A stretch of DNA of 55,519 bases from Saprospiraceae bacterium (GTDB lineage: Bacteria; Bacteroidota; Bacteroidia; Chitinophagales; Saprospiraceae): NCBI GenBank assembly GCA_013001975.1, contig JABDKX010000039.1:1-55519 (forward strand). The letters run 5' to 3'. This document shows positions 18,929 through 29,700 of the stretch, piece by piece. Every line of letters begins with the position of its first letter. Position 1 is the first letter of the stretch. The notes under the pieces are model-generated. The model did not search any database. It was not told where the DNA came from and saw only the letters and a list, made by a program, of their open reading frames with translations. The position numbers and the translations under genes are program-made.

Positions 18929-20398
18929 CTAAAGGAAATACATAACGCCAATCAATCCCATAATACCTAAAACGATAGTATATGGGAAAGCCATTTTCAC
19001 CATCTTACCATAAGATAAATTAATAACCGGTGCTAAAGTCGAAGTCAGTAAAAACAAAAAGGCTGCTTGACCATTAGGTGTTGCCACACTTGGTAAATTT
19101 GTTCCAGTATTAATCGCAATCGCTAATTTTTCAAATTGATCCCTTGTCAATGCGCCGCTATCAAAAACTTCCTTCACTTCTCCAATGTACACCGTTGCCA
19201 CAAACACATTATCACTGATCATAGATAAGATACCATTGGCCAAATAAAACATAGATGGTTGTTGGCTTGGTTCAAGCGATAAAGCCCAATCGATAATCGG
19301 CTTAAATAAGTGCTGATCTTCAATCATAGCCACAATCACAAAAAACACAACTAATAATCCTGTAAATGGCAATGCTTCTTCAAATGCTTTCCCTAAAGAA
19401 TGCTCTTCGATGATGCCCATAAATGCCGTTTGGATAATGATAATTCCTAATCCAATAATACCTACTGGAGCCAAATGAAGTGCCAATCCAATTATTAATA
19501 AAACAGCAGATACAGCTTGAACAATCAGACCATATTTTTCTTTATCAGATCTGTTTTTATCCGTTTCATCAGTGTAGCTTTCAATAATATTTCTGGCTAC
19601 TTCTGGAAGTTCTTCACCATAGCCAAACAGTTTGGTTTTCTCTAAGAAAACAGTGGTAATGATACCAGCAAAGAAAACGGGAATTGTTACCGGTGCCATT
19701 GCTTGGAAGAATTCAATAAAGTCCCATCCCATTCTTTCACCGATCAACAAGTTTTGAGGTTCACCCACTAATGTACAAACACCACCTAAGGCGGTACCTA
19801 CAACACCATGCATGACCAAACTTCGAAGGAAACTTCTGAATTTTTCTAATGTTTCACCACTTAATTCTTTTCTATCCAAAACACCACTGCCATCATAATC
19901 TGACGAACTGGAATGTATTTTATGATAAACACCATAGAATCCGATAGCAACGCTGATTAGAACGGCAGTTACGGTCAAGGCATCTAAAAACGCAGATAAT
20001 ACTGCTGATAGAATAACGAATAATAGTGAGAGAAGCATTTTAGATCTGATCTTTGTAAATACTTTACTGAATATATACATCAATAAAGGCTTCATAAAGT
20101 ATATACCAGCTACCATGAATACCAAAAGCAAAACAACCTCTAAGTTGTTCTCGATTTCGTGGTAAGTAGCTTCAGGCGATGTCAGATTCAGCAATAGGGC
20201 TTGTATTGCTATTAATCCGCCAGATTGAAGTGGATAACATTTTAATGCCATAGCTAGAGTAAAAATAAACTCTGCGATGAACATCCAAGCCGTTATTTTT
20301 GGGCCCACAGTGAAATAGCACAATACATTTAAAACTAGAAATCCTAGCATTGTGTACTTAAACCATTTGGGGCTGTTCCCTAAAAAGTAATTAAACAT
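18929..20398 (-). CDS. nhaB: Na+/H+ antiporter NhaB
   Basis: An integral-membrane antiporter that expels Na+ in exchange for H+. The N-terminus ([20 protein letters not shown]) and the following [47 protein letters not shown] and [20 protein letters not shown] match the enterobacterial NhaB pattern closely. The 489-aa length is typical, with about 12 hydrophobic segments. In Bacteroidota it fits a Na+-based or marine physiology. Confidence 0.95.
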   Translation of the reverse strand: MFNYFLGNSPKWFKYTMLGFLVLNVLCYFTVGPKITAWMFIAEFIFTLAMALKCYPLQSGGLIAIQALLLNLTSPEATYHEIENNLEVVLLLVFMVAGIYFMKPLLMYIFSKVFTKIRSKMLLSLLFVILSAVLSAFLDALTVTAVLISVAIGFYGVYHKIHSSSSDYDGSGVLDRKELSGETLEKFRSFLRSLVMHGVVGTALGGVCTLVGEPQNLLIGERMGWDFIEFFQAMAPVTIPVFFAGIITTVFLEKTKLFGYGEELPEVARNIIESYTDETDKNRSDKEKYGLIVQAVSAVLLIIGLALHLAPVGIIGLGIIIIQTAFMGIIEEHSLGKAFEEALPFTGLLVVFFVIVAMIEDQHLFKPIIDWALSLEPSQQPSMFYLANGILSMISDNVFVATVYIGEVKEVFDSGALTRDQFEKLAIAINTGTNLPSVATPNGQAAFLFLLTSTLAPVINLSYGKMVKMAFPYTIVLGIMGLIGVMYFL

Positions 20399-20432
20399 GT
20401 ACCTAATTTTTATGGCCTTGCTCTAGAAAATC

Positions 20433-20588
20433 CTAAAACAGCGCCAAAATTAGTTTTTTAACTTGTTTATTAAGTAAACTAGATTGTCTTTTTACATAAA
20501 AACCTATGTTAAATTTTAAAGTTTCCCAGAGAAAGATATCAGATACTTTCTTCGAGTTGTAGTCATAGTTAGCTTTTTGCTCGTCCAT
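20433..20588 (-). CDS. Possible small protein of 51 aa
   Basis: A short ORF starts with ATG at 20588, 10 bases after the stop of the 1430-aa surface protein gene, and ends with TAG at 20435-20433. The product starts MDEQKANYDYNSKKVSDIFL and has a basic, weakly amphipathic C-terminus. I recognise no family. It could be a real co-transcribed gene, a relic, or chance; the supporting point is its close position behind the larger gene. Confidence 0.3.
   Translation of the reverse strand: MDEQKANYDYNSKKVSDIFLWETLKFNIGFYVKRQSSLLNKQVKKLILALF
20445..20452 (-). promoter_or_regulatory. Possible nhaB -7 promoter box
   Basis: TAATTTTG on the minus strand matches TAnnTTTG and would give a 5' leader of about 40 bases to the nhaB ATG at 20398. 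No clear -33 TTG is present at the normal distance, so this is weak. It overlaps the end of the possible 51-aa ORF. Confidence 0.3.
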
Positions 20589-20597
20589 AATTAGTAA

Positions 20598-23500
20598 TTA
20601 GTTAAGAATAATCATCTTATCCAACATCCTCTTATGATCTATAATAATTTCGTAATACAAAACTCCTGTTTGATTAATTGTGGATTTATCCAGGTCTATT
20701 TTATTAATTCCGCTATCTGAAACATCCAATTGTCTGTAAATAACTTTACCATTTACATCATATACGCTAAATGTGTATGGCTTCTTTTCTGGAGCAAAAA
20801 ACTTGATCTCAGTATAAGTTGCCCAAGGGTTTGGTACATTTTGATACAGTTTAAATTGATCTTCTTTTAATTCATTAAAAAAGTAGTCCAATTCTATTGG
20901 TAAAACTTGACCTTCGGTATAAAGCTCAGGCGTTATTTTTGCATCTTGTTTTTGAATTTGAAGTATATCACTTACGTAGACATCTTCTTTTGCTTTTAGA
21001 ATAATTGAAAATAAAGCTTCAGATTTTTCAACTGCGTAATCATTTTGATTCCAACTGATAAAAATCTGACCTTCGTCTAATTTCTGCACATTCATATTTG
21101 CAGTAGAGAAATGATCTAAAATTGGCTTCAGTCCTGATATTTCAACTTTATTAATATCAATATTCAGTTCAAATTGAAATCCATCGATTTTATCTAAGCC
21201 TTCTAGGCTCAGGTAAACTTCTTTAGATGATCCTTTCGTTAAGAGAACCTCTTCAGTTAATAAAGAAATACTTTTATCATTTGATCTTGTGTTGATGGCC
21301 TCATGGCTATTTAACTGCGCTGAGTTATCAACATCACCAACCTTCACTCCGATGAAGTCAAGATTCATAGAAGCATTTATACCATAGATATCATATTCCT
21401 CAGGGAAAGTATGCGTAAACGGATTTTGTGCATCAATGAAGTTATAATCGCCACTTATCATTCTCCAAGATTCATTTTCAGGAAATTCGTCATAAACACC
21501 AAGAATTAATTTCCTTAATTCAATCATATCAATTGCTGTTATTGATCCTGAATTATTTACATCTGCAGCAATTAATTTATAAGGAGAATCTAATTTTTCT
21601 AATCCTAAAATGTGTCTTTGAATTTTAACTAAATCCAATGTAGAGACGCCATTAAGTGGATCAACATTTTTGGATGGGACCAAAATATAACTACCGCCAG
21701 AGTTCATTTCTGGAAAAGCATACAATCCTTCAGGATTAGTCATCAATGATTCAAATGCACTGCCATCCAATGACATTTGTACGGATTCAATTGGTTCGTG
21801 ATGTTCTGTTAATACAGCCCCTGATATTTCAACCATATTACCATTTGAATCACACCAATTATTATCATCTTGAATATCTATGACTGTCGAGCAAATGTCT
21901 GTATTTCCATCAGTATCGGTAACCCAAAGGTCAAGTGAATTTGTATTACCCACATCATCACAATCAAAAATTGATATTGTGTCAGATAAGTCACTGGAAA
22001 AGCTGAATCTTACATCAGTTCCACATTCATGAAAACTGCCTGTCTCCATTGCACTATCGTTGGCACGATCCAACATACGTGCAAATATCATTGTCATATT
22101 TGTATCTGCTTTTCCGTCGCCATTTGTATCCATTGGTTGAATGACAGACGATAATCCTGGCACACACAAAGCAGTCGGATCGATGCTGTTTTGAACTTTG
22201 ATTATTTTAGTACAAGATGATCTGTTACCACATTCGTCTCTGAATTCCACAAGGGCAAAACTCTCCCCTACTGGAAAATCTCCTGTGAAGTAAACCACGG
22301 AATCAAATTTTGAATCTTCTACATCAAATGTTCCGCCACCATCACTATTAAAATCAATGCTTAAAAATCCTTTTAATGCTTTGCCAATTGTACAATCATC
22401 TTCTGCTTCGATATTTAGAGTCACTTCCTCTTCTAAGCAATCAGTCGTTACGACGATTTCTTCATCACAACCTGATTGAATTGTTGGTGCAATATCGTTG
22501 TTCACCTTAATTGTTTGTTGATAGGTCTGTGGTTCATATCCTGGTGAACCCTCCAAACATTCATCAGTAACTGTCCAAGATCTTAAAATCTTCAAACAAG
22601 CATCACTGCTGGATTGAGCAAAAGAATATATATCATCTTTGTATGTAGCTGTTAATGCGGAGCAATCTGCGCCACTAAAATCAGGGAAGCCATTAGGTGG
22701 AGGTAAATTTTCTGGCAATAAATCCCCTGCTGCACAGCCATCAGCGGTTGCATAATCTTCAGGCCATTTTACAGGAGCTACACCGCCTGCAAAACTTTGG
22801 TTTAACGTAATGACTTGTTGACAAGTACTTTCTCCTGTTGGATCAGAAGCTGTAAATGTTCTAATTATTTCGCCTACACCACAATTTGAAATATCTTCTT
22901 CATATGATGAGGTTATATTATCTAGACATTCATCGGTCGCAGATGCAACACCGTAAATGTCTAGATTATTAAAATCAATATTTGTGTCACAATCAATATT
23001 TAAATGCGGAGGACAAGAAATAACAGGAGCCACTTTATCTTGAATCTCTACCTTCATGATACAATCATTCACTCTTCCAAATCTATCAATAGCTCTTAAT
23101 ACTATTTCTGGATCTTCCATTGCATCTTGGCAACAGAAGTGAACGAAGTCACTAAAATTACATTTATCTGAAAGCTCCATTACAAAGTAAGCACGTTCCA
23201 TAGAACCATCAAATGTTTCCCACAACCCATTTTCATTTGCAATAACATTAGGACCCAAACCATCTGGTTGAAAAACATCCCAACGTGTAAATGTCAAATA
23301 ACTGTGATCTGCCCAATCAAAAGTTGAGCCTGTTTTATTTTTTAATCCAATTATAAATGAATCTACAGATATGTCTTTAGCTTGTTCTACAACCCAATCA
23401 TATTCCTCTTCTGAGTCTGCTATAAATATGCTTCCTCCATATGCTGTCGAATAAGAAAAAGCTTCAAACCCATACCTTTTTATTGTGGACATATAGTAGT

Positions 23501-24890
23501 ATGAACCCTCTCTTTCGCCCATATATCTCATATCATTATAAACAGGCAAAGCACATTCGCAGACATCGTTCGATTTCTTAATAAGTGTTTTGTGAAAATC
23601 ACAATCATCAAAACTACCGGAATCAAAACTTGTTGCTGGTGCCAAAGCTGTTCCTGATGAACGCAATGAAACAACAGTTGTCTTATCACATACAGCTGTA
23701 GGGTTCGTATCATCCATTACAGTAATACTCGAACTACAAGTAGCCGAATTTTCACACGCATCGTACACTGTATAATTAATAGGATGTACTCCTGAGTTTA
23801 ATGTCACAGTTGGTGGTGTTTTAACATCATTTAAGAAAGGTCCAGTATAACTTATATCTAATTCTACCAATTCAGAACAATCATCTGTAATTGTCGGCAA
23901 ATCAAGCGTTGTTACGCCAGAACAAGAAGGACCACCACTGGTACTGATCGTTTTATTTGGTGGACACACAATTGTCGGTAATTCAGTATCAGCAATTTCT
24001 ATGGTTTGTGGGTTCACTGCAAAATTGCCAGCGCCCATGCAAAATCCTTCATAGACACGCCATGTTCTCATAAATTTCTGAACACAACCTGTATTTGAAA
24101 TAACAAAATCTTCGTAGTCGACGCCTATGCTGCAATACAAATCACCAGCTGGATAAAGCGGAACTCCATTATACGTAGGCACTCCAGTTGAATCAACCAA
24201 AGGAAATCCATTTTCATCGTATTTAACATTGTTACATGTTAAGTTGGTGTTCATGCTTAATTCAAGATCTGCTGGAAATTCTATATCATCAAAAACCAAT
24301 CTCTCCAAAGAAATAGTTTGCATACAAGGTTCTGATCTGTTACCATATTCATCTTCAGCCACCCATTCTCGTTGAATGACTTTAATAATATTACGACCAC
24401 ATGAATTGGGAACCTTTACTTCAAAGATCATATCTAATGAAGAAGAGGTGCAATTGTCAGAGTGAACTGGCAAATATTCCCCTGCATCTGAACATGATAT
24501 TGTTACATCAGAACACTCAATCTCAGGCGCATTTTTATCTTCAACACTGATCTTTCCCCAGCATGAATTTCCTGTTACCGTGTTCATAACTTTTGCTGTC
24601 AATTCGGTCCATAGGTACTCTTCAGTTACCAAATTACCATCAACTACATGACCATATCTGTCAGTTAAAATCAAAACATGGGGCTCTGCAGGGTGAGGTG
24701 GAACCGTCAGTATATCAGAAGCTTCTAATGTACTTTCACAATCATCATTCAATGATATATTGATATTTGGATGACATGAAATGGTTGCATCGTAATTAGT
24801 ATTACTCGAGAAAAGGTTAATACTAAATAATAGGAAAGAAAAGCCAATAAGTGAGCTTATCTGGAATCGGTTTTTGTTACTAATGTGCAT
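20598..24890 (-). CDS. T9SS-exported modular surface protein with lectin-like, dockerin, cohesin-like and sorting domains
   Basis: A 1430-aa secreted protein. After a signal peptide (about 1-30) come Cys-rich HYR-like modules (NISLNDDCESTLEASDIL, then CWGKISVEDKNAPEIECSDV). Residues about 453-573 look like a C-type-lectin fold (GEREGSYYYMSTIKRYG, SEEEYDWV, ENGLWETFDGS). Residues about 1070-1132 are a type I dockerin pair (NGVSTLDLVKIQRHILGL and AADVNNSGSITAIDMIELRK). A cohesin-like beta sandwich follows, and residues about 1348-1430 form the type A T9SS sorting domain (LYQNVPNPWATYTEIKF to the end). It is a shorter paralogue of the 4667-aa protein at 26769-40772. Role inferred: surface adhesion or carbohydrate contact. 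Confidence 0.9.
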   Translation of the reverse strand: MHISNKNRFQISSLIGFSFLLFSINLFSSNTNYDATISCHPNINISLNDDCESTLEASDILTVPPHPAEPHVLILTDRYGHVVDGNLVTEEYLWTELTAKVMNTVTGNSCWGKISVEDKNAPEIECSDVTISCSDAGEYLPVHSDNCTSSSLDMIFEVKVPNSCGRNIIKVIQREWVAEDEYGNRSEPCMQTISLERLVFDDIEFPADLELSMNTNLTCNNVKYDENGFPLVDSTGVPTYNGVPLYPAGDLYCSIGVDYEDFVISNTGCVQKFMRTWRVYEGFCMGAGNFAVNPQTIEIADTELPTIVCPPNKTISTSGGPSCSGVTTLDLPTITDDCSELVELDISYTGPFLNDVKTPPTVTLNSGVHPINYTVYDACENSATCSSSITVMDDTNPTAVCDKTTVVSLRSSGTALAPATSFDSGSFDDCDFHKTLIKKSNDVCECALPVYNDMRYMGEREGSYYYMSTIKRYGFEAFSYSTAYGGSIFIADSEEEYDWVVEQAKDISVDSFIIGLKNKTGSTFDWADHSYLTFTRWDVFQPDGLGPNVIANENGLWETFDGSMERAYFVMELSDKCNFSDFVHFCCQDAMEDPEIVLRAIDRFGRVNDCIMKVEIQDKVAPVISCPPHLNIDCDTNIDFNNLDIYGVASATDECLDNITSSYEEDISNCGVGEIIRTFTASDPTGESTCQQVITLNQSFAGGVAPVKWPEDYATADGCAAGDLLPENLPPPNGFPDFSGADCSALTATYKDDIYSFAQSSSDACLKILRSWTVTDECLEGSPGYEPQTYQQTIKVNNDIAPTIQSGCDEEIVVTTDCLEEEVTLNIEAEDDCTIGKALKGFLSIDFNSDGGGTFDVEDSKFDSVVYFTGDFPVGESFALVEFRDECGNRSSCTKIIKVQNSIDPTALCVPGLSSVIQPMDTNGDGKADTNMTMIFARMLDRANDSAMETGSFHECGTDVRFSFSSDLSDTISIFDCDDVGNTNSLDLWVTDTDGNTDICSTVIDIQDDNNWCDSNGNMVEISGAVLTEHHEPIESVQMSLDGSAFESLMTNPEGLYAFPEMNSGGSYILVPSKNVDPLNGVSTLDLVKIQRHILGLEKLDSPYKLIAADVNNSGSITAIDMIELRKLILGVYDEFPENESWRMISGDYNFIDAQNPFTHTFPEEYDIYGINASMNLDFIGVKVGDVDNSAQLNSHEAINTRSNDKSISLLTEEVLLTKGSSKEVYLSLEGLDKIDGFQFELNIDINKVEISGLKPILDHFSTANMNVQKLDEGQIFISWNQNDYAVEKSEALFSIILKAKEDVYVSDILQIQKQDAKITPELYTEGQVLPIELDYFFNELKEDQFKLYQNVPNPWATYTEIKFFAPEKKPYTFSVYDVNGKVIYRQLDVSDSGINKIDLDKSTINQTGVLYYEIIIDHKRMLDKMIILN

Positions 24891-24975
24891 AAATCAACAC
24901 CCTTTATATAGCACCAAATGGATAAATCGGTACTACGATTATATAAATAATTAAGTTTTGGGATGGATGTGACTA

Positions 24976-25010
24976 CAAACATATTAAAAATATTTGTAAT
25001 ATATAAACAA
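24976..25010 (-). promoter_or_regulatory. Possible promoter of the 1430-aa protein gene
   Basis: On the minus strand TATGTTTG (24983-24976) matches TAnnTTTG, with a TTG at 25010-25008, 24 bases upstream, slightly longer than usual. It would give an about 80-base 5' leader. Confidence 0.35.
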
Positions 25011-25056
25011 TTGACAATTTTTTAATTAGAATAAATTATACTCCACCTATTGTCTT

Positions 25057-26322
25057 TTAAACCAAAGGGATTTGATCTAGTTTATTTATTGTCATTTCGA
25101 TATAAAGGCGGAGGACAAGATCAATGCTGACATCATCATTTGAAATGGCAATATCATAGAATATAATGTCATTAATGAGGCATTGCAAGTTTATTTTTAG
25201 CGGTTTTAACCTCTTTTGAGTTTCAATATCAATCAAATTTTGAAGGATTGAGATCTTATCATGAATGGTAAAATTTAATGCTTTGGACAAATCATTTTTC
25301 ATTTTTCCTTTAAATGCCCAAATAACAGCTTTTTGGAGTATGTTTTTCGTTTTTATGTTTATATCCAGATCATCAAACTTGAATATTTGTTTATCCTTAT
25401 TAAAGTTAGGTCTTCCTTCGAAAAGAAATTGCCCCTTTATATCGCCTTTCAGATCAGCTTCGATTTTAATAAAAGATTGAGAAGAAGAAATCTTTATATT
25501 TTCAAACTCTAATTTTTTTCCTCCAAGGTTATAGTTTTTATTTCCGAATTGTTGATTGCAAAATGAGCTTAATCTATTAAAATTGAATGAAACGTTAAGT
25601 CTGATTTTGGAATTCTCATCAATGTTGTCTTTCCATTTAATTATTGGCAAAGACGGGTTGGCCAATCCAGATTTTAAATCAGACTGATTTTCAAATCCTA
25701 TACTTCCCGAAGTAGATATGTTTCCAGTTAAAAAATTATTATTGTTTCTAAATGGTGCAATGTTAATTTCAGAAATATCAAGATTGAGCCAAAGTGATAA
25801 TTCATTGTTGATCAATTTTATTTTTTGGGCCTCAATTAAGTAATTATAAAACTGCTGTTTATGATTTAGTTGTTTTTCAATTGCCAAGTCGATATTTGAT
25901 AATAACTTATCTCTGCTTTTTTCAATAATACTATTTGCTAGAGATTTAACTCCAAAATTTATTTGGCCGAGACTGAGCTTAGGCGGATTTATCCAATCAT
26001 AATCTTCTAAAGTCGTTTCAGGTGATAGTTTGCCTGACTCATCAATATTTAATTTAGTTAAAAATGTGACTTCTAAAATGCCATTAACTTTTATTTGGGA
26101 TAGCAGAGCATTTCGTTTAAGTATGATTCTTAGTGGAATTTTAGTCATTACTTCTTGACCCGATAATTGTAAAGATGCATTATTGGCTTTAAATAAATTT
26201 ACATCAAAACCAAGTGCTTCAAATGCAATGCTTTCTTCTAGGAACTCATGAAGGTTATCATTGAATAACTGTTGAATAGCCTTATGCCTAATATTATAGT
26301 TTACTGTCAGTCTGCTGTCCAT
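25057..26322 (-). CDS. DUF4403-like protein
   Basis: A 421-aa protein with no clear signal peptide. It is built of alternating beta strands, with features like those of DUF4403 proteins (NELSLWLNLDISEINIAPF, then GNISTSGSIGF in the middle, and INLQCLINDIIFYDIAISND near the end). DUF4403 proteins have unknown function and resemble lipid-binding tubular folds. The gene stands alone between the two surface-protein genes, with about 165 bases to the 1430-aa gene and 446 bases to the 4667-aa gene. The family call rests on pattern resemblance only. Confidence 0.6.
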   Translation of the reverse strand: MDSRLTVNYNIRHKAIQQLFNDNLHEFLEESIAFEALGFDVNLFKANNASLQLSGQEVMTKIPLRIILKRNALLSQIKVNGILEVTFLTKLNIDESGKLSPETTLEDYDWINPPKLSLGQINFGVKSLANSIIEKSRDKLLSNIDLAIEKQLNHKQQFYNYLIEAQKIKLINNELSLWLNLDISEINIAPFRNNNNFLTGNISTSGSIGFENQSDLKSGLANPSLPIIKWKDNIDENSKIRLNVSFNFNRLSSFCNQQFGNKNYNLGGKKLEFENIKISSSQSFIKIEADLKGDIKGQFLFEGRPNFNKDKQIFKFDDLDINIKTKNILQKAVIWAFKGKMKNDLSKALNFTIHDKISILQNLIDIETQKRLKPLKINLQCLINDIIFYDIAISNDDVSIDLVLRLYIEMTINKLDQIPLV

Positions 26323-26768
26323 TTAAAACTTATTACTACGCATCGACTTTCATGTAGTTGTTATAGAATATAATCTTGTGCAAGATATAAGAAATACCTA
26401 AATGCGAAGAAAGCCAAAACGATAAACGTTTTGGCTTTCAAACAACTTCTAAATATTAAAATTCAGAACTTGAAAAATTATTTTTTTATTACAAATCCTC
26501 CTTCAATCTCTATACAAGACAGTTTTCCGTTTGTCGAAAAATTATAAATCCAAAAATAATATCAATAAAAATCGGTAAAAATAATAACGGTCTGGGATGG
26601 CCTCTATATAATTTGAATGTTTTTAGTTTTAGATTTTAATTTAAACAAAAAACACCCTTCAATAGTAAAGTCTACGACCTGTGACATATCACAAAATTTT
26701 AGAAATTAAAAAAATATAATTAGAAAATAGAGGAGAAATGGGGATGTCATTTCTCCTCATCATTTAGT
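26323..26768. other. Intergenic region (446 bp) with one hairpin
   Basis: This AT-rich stretch lies between the 4667-aa gene stop and the DUF4403-like gene start, both on the minus strand. It holds a 13-bp hairpin (26409-26439) but no ORF or promoter that I can support. Confidence 0.5.
26409..26439. other. Perfect 13-bp inverted repeat
   Basis: GAAAGCCAAAACG (26409-26421) pairs with CGTTTTGGCTTTC (26427-26439) around a 5-base loop. Neither side has a proper U-run, so it is not a standard intrinsic terminator. It may act as a 3'-end stabiliser of the 4667-aa gene transcript or as a weak terminator. Confidence 0.6.
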
Positions 26769-29700
26769 TTACTTAATAAGAAGCATCTTATTCATTAATC
26801 GTGTACTACCAGAGATTAATTCATAATATAAAATGCCTGTCGTTTTGAATTCAACTTCATTGAGGCGGATTTTATTTACCCCAATTTTAGCATCAGTCTT
26901 TTGCTGATATATACGCTTTCCGTTGACATCATAAACGTTCAATACTACTTTGTCGTCACTAGGCATGTAGAACTTGATCTCCGTACTTTCATTCCATGGA
27001 TTCGGAACATTCTGGTAAAGAGAAATAACACCTTCTATTTCATCAATTGATCTGAAGTCAATGTCTACATTTGCGATATTTGAACCATAGTAAGCTTCAG
27101 GTTTAATACCTTTTTGACTTACTTGAACAAGATCACTTGTATAAACATTTTTCTTAATTCTTACAGATAACTCAAACATTTCATTTGTATCTTCAGAAGA
27201 CCAATCTGCTGATTTATGCCAACTTAAGTTTAGCAATCCAAATCCAAACAGATCTTTATTGACATTCTTCATCGATAACCCATCAGTAATAGGTTCAAAT
27301 GAAATTAACTCACCAAATTCAGAATTGATTGAAAGTGTGTGTTGTATTCCTTTAATGCTGTTTAATTGTTCTGAAGAAAACTTCAAGTTGATAATTGTAC
27401 CTGCTTTATGTTTTGCTTCAACAACATCATACTTAAATACATTTCCTGATCGTGGTTCCAGTGACTTATCAAGCGCATTCGCTACCACTGAATTATTGAC
27501 ATCTCCAATTTTCACACCTACGAAGTCAACCTTCATAGCTTCTTCAAAATTGAATATCTCATAGTATTCAGGTAATTCATAAGTAAATGGATCTTGAGCA
27601 TCAACAAATTTGTACTCACTGTCAATCATTCTCCAAGATGTATTATTTGGTAACTCATCATAAACACCTAGAATCAATCTTCTTAATTCGAGTAAATCTG
27701 CAGTCGTTACATCACCAGATCTGTTAACATCTGCTGCAATCAATTTGTATGGTGAATCTAACTGCCTAATACCAAGCACATGCTTTTGTATTTCAATTAA
27801 ATCCAGCGTTGAAACCCCGTTGAGATAATCAATATCTTTTCTAGGTTCAACCATATAAGTGCCACCGAAAGGCATTTCAGGGAAGGCATACTTTCCTTCA
27901 GTATCTGTCATTTGATCTTCAAATGGACTTCCTACAAGAGCTACGCTGACTTCATCTACCATTCTATTGTCCGGTGTAAATACATCACCTGTAACAGTTC
28001 CAGCAATTGGAGCCGTACAGAATCCTGATGGATCCACAATCTGCAATAAGTTTGTACAACTATCTACTAAAGTAGTTCCCACAAATAAGTATATGGTATA
28101 ATCTTGGAATCCTACGAAAGAACAGTCTGCAATAATTATATCGACCGTTGGATCTGTCGCACTAAATGAGAAATCATAAGTTGCACTGGTTCCACAACTA
28201 CCGTCAACGGTTGGCATGGCAGCCGATATCGGAATTGTCACCATCATATTGGACTCAATATTATCAATAATTTTAGCACAGTCTACAAAGAATACTGTTG
28301 TATCAATTATACTTACTGTGTAATTATAAATACTATCATTTCCACAAGCGTCAGTTGCTGTCACATTGATACTTGTAAAACCTACTGGATAAGTACCAGA
28401 AGCATCTGCTGTAGCATTACTATCTGCATGCGGAGAATCATTAACCGCTGTAAATCCTGATGTACAATCAGTTACTGTTGCAGGTAAGTTTAAGAAAGTA
28501 TCACAAACACCACCTGGCAAGATAATCACCATATCCGCTGGACCTGAAACGTCTGGACCAATTTGATCATCGATGTCGATAATCTGATTAAACGTAAAAG
28601 TACCATTCGTCTGACAAGAATCGACCACTGTCCATGTTCTTGTAAATGTATTATTACAGTTATTACCTGTGTTTCCAAAATCTTCAAAAGAAATTGTTAT
28701 ATCAAAACATTCTGCATTAGAAGTATCAACTATTGGCATACCAGAATCAATATTGTTTGCATCTGGAATACATCCTGTTAAAACAAACGGCGATGTTGGC
28801 CAAGTAATATCCGCTTCAACTATTGGATTAGCCCCCGCATCAATGGTTATGGTTTGCATACAGGATGAAGTATTACCTTCATCATCTGTTGCGGTGAATG
28901 TTCTTAATACAGTACCCACATTACAACCGTTAACGTCGATTATATTTGTTTCCACAACATCAATATTCATATCACAGTTATCCGATACCGTTGGATCACC
29001 AAATGCATCTAAGTTAGATATATCTGAATCACAAGGTAAAGTCATATCTGCCGGACAAACTATTGTTGGTGGTATGTCATCAACAACGGTAACTGTAGCT
29101 GTACAAGAATCAGAATCACCTCCTGAAGCTGTTACAGTTAATTCAACAATATTATCTCCTATATCATCACAAGAAAATATATCTGGTGTAACACTTAATG
29201 TGACTGAACTACCACAAGCAGCAGAACTTCCACCATCAACATCTTCTGCATCAATCATTACTATTCCTGAACTATTTAAACTTACTGTGATATCTTGAGA
29301 AACACATATAGGCATTGAATTATCTTCAATTGTAATCTCAACATCACAAGTTCCTGTATTATCACAATCATCAGTAACCGTAACTGTAATTGTTTGTACG
29401 CCTAATTGTGTACAATCAAATTCATTTGGAACTACAGTTGTCAAAGACGAAGCTGTGGCACAGTTATCAGTAAATTGGTCTAATACTGTCGCTGGTGTAA
29501 TTATTACATTTGGAGGTAAAACAAGGTTTTCTAATAACGTACACGTTGGCGCCATATTATCTTCTACAGTTACATTAACTGCACAAGTATCTGTATTGCC
29601 ATTTTCATCTGTCGCAGTAGCAGTAATCACAACTGGTCCTGGTTTGTCTGAACAATCTACACTATTAATGTCTAGCAGTATTGATTCAATATCACAACCA

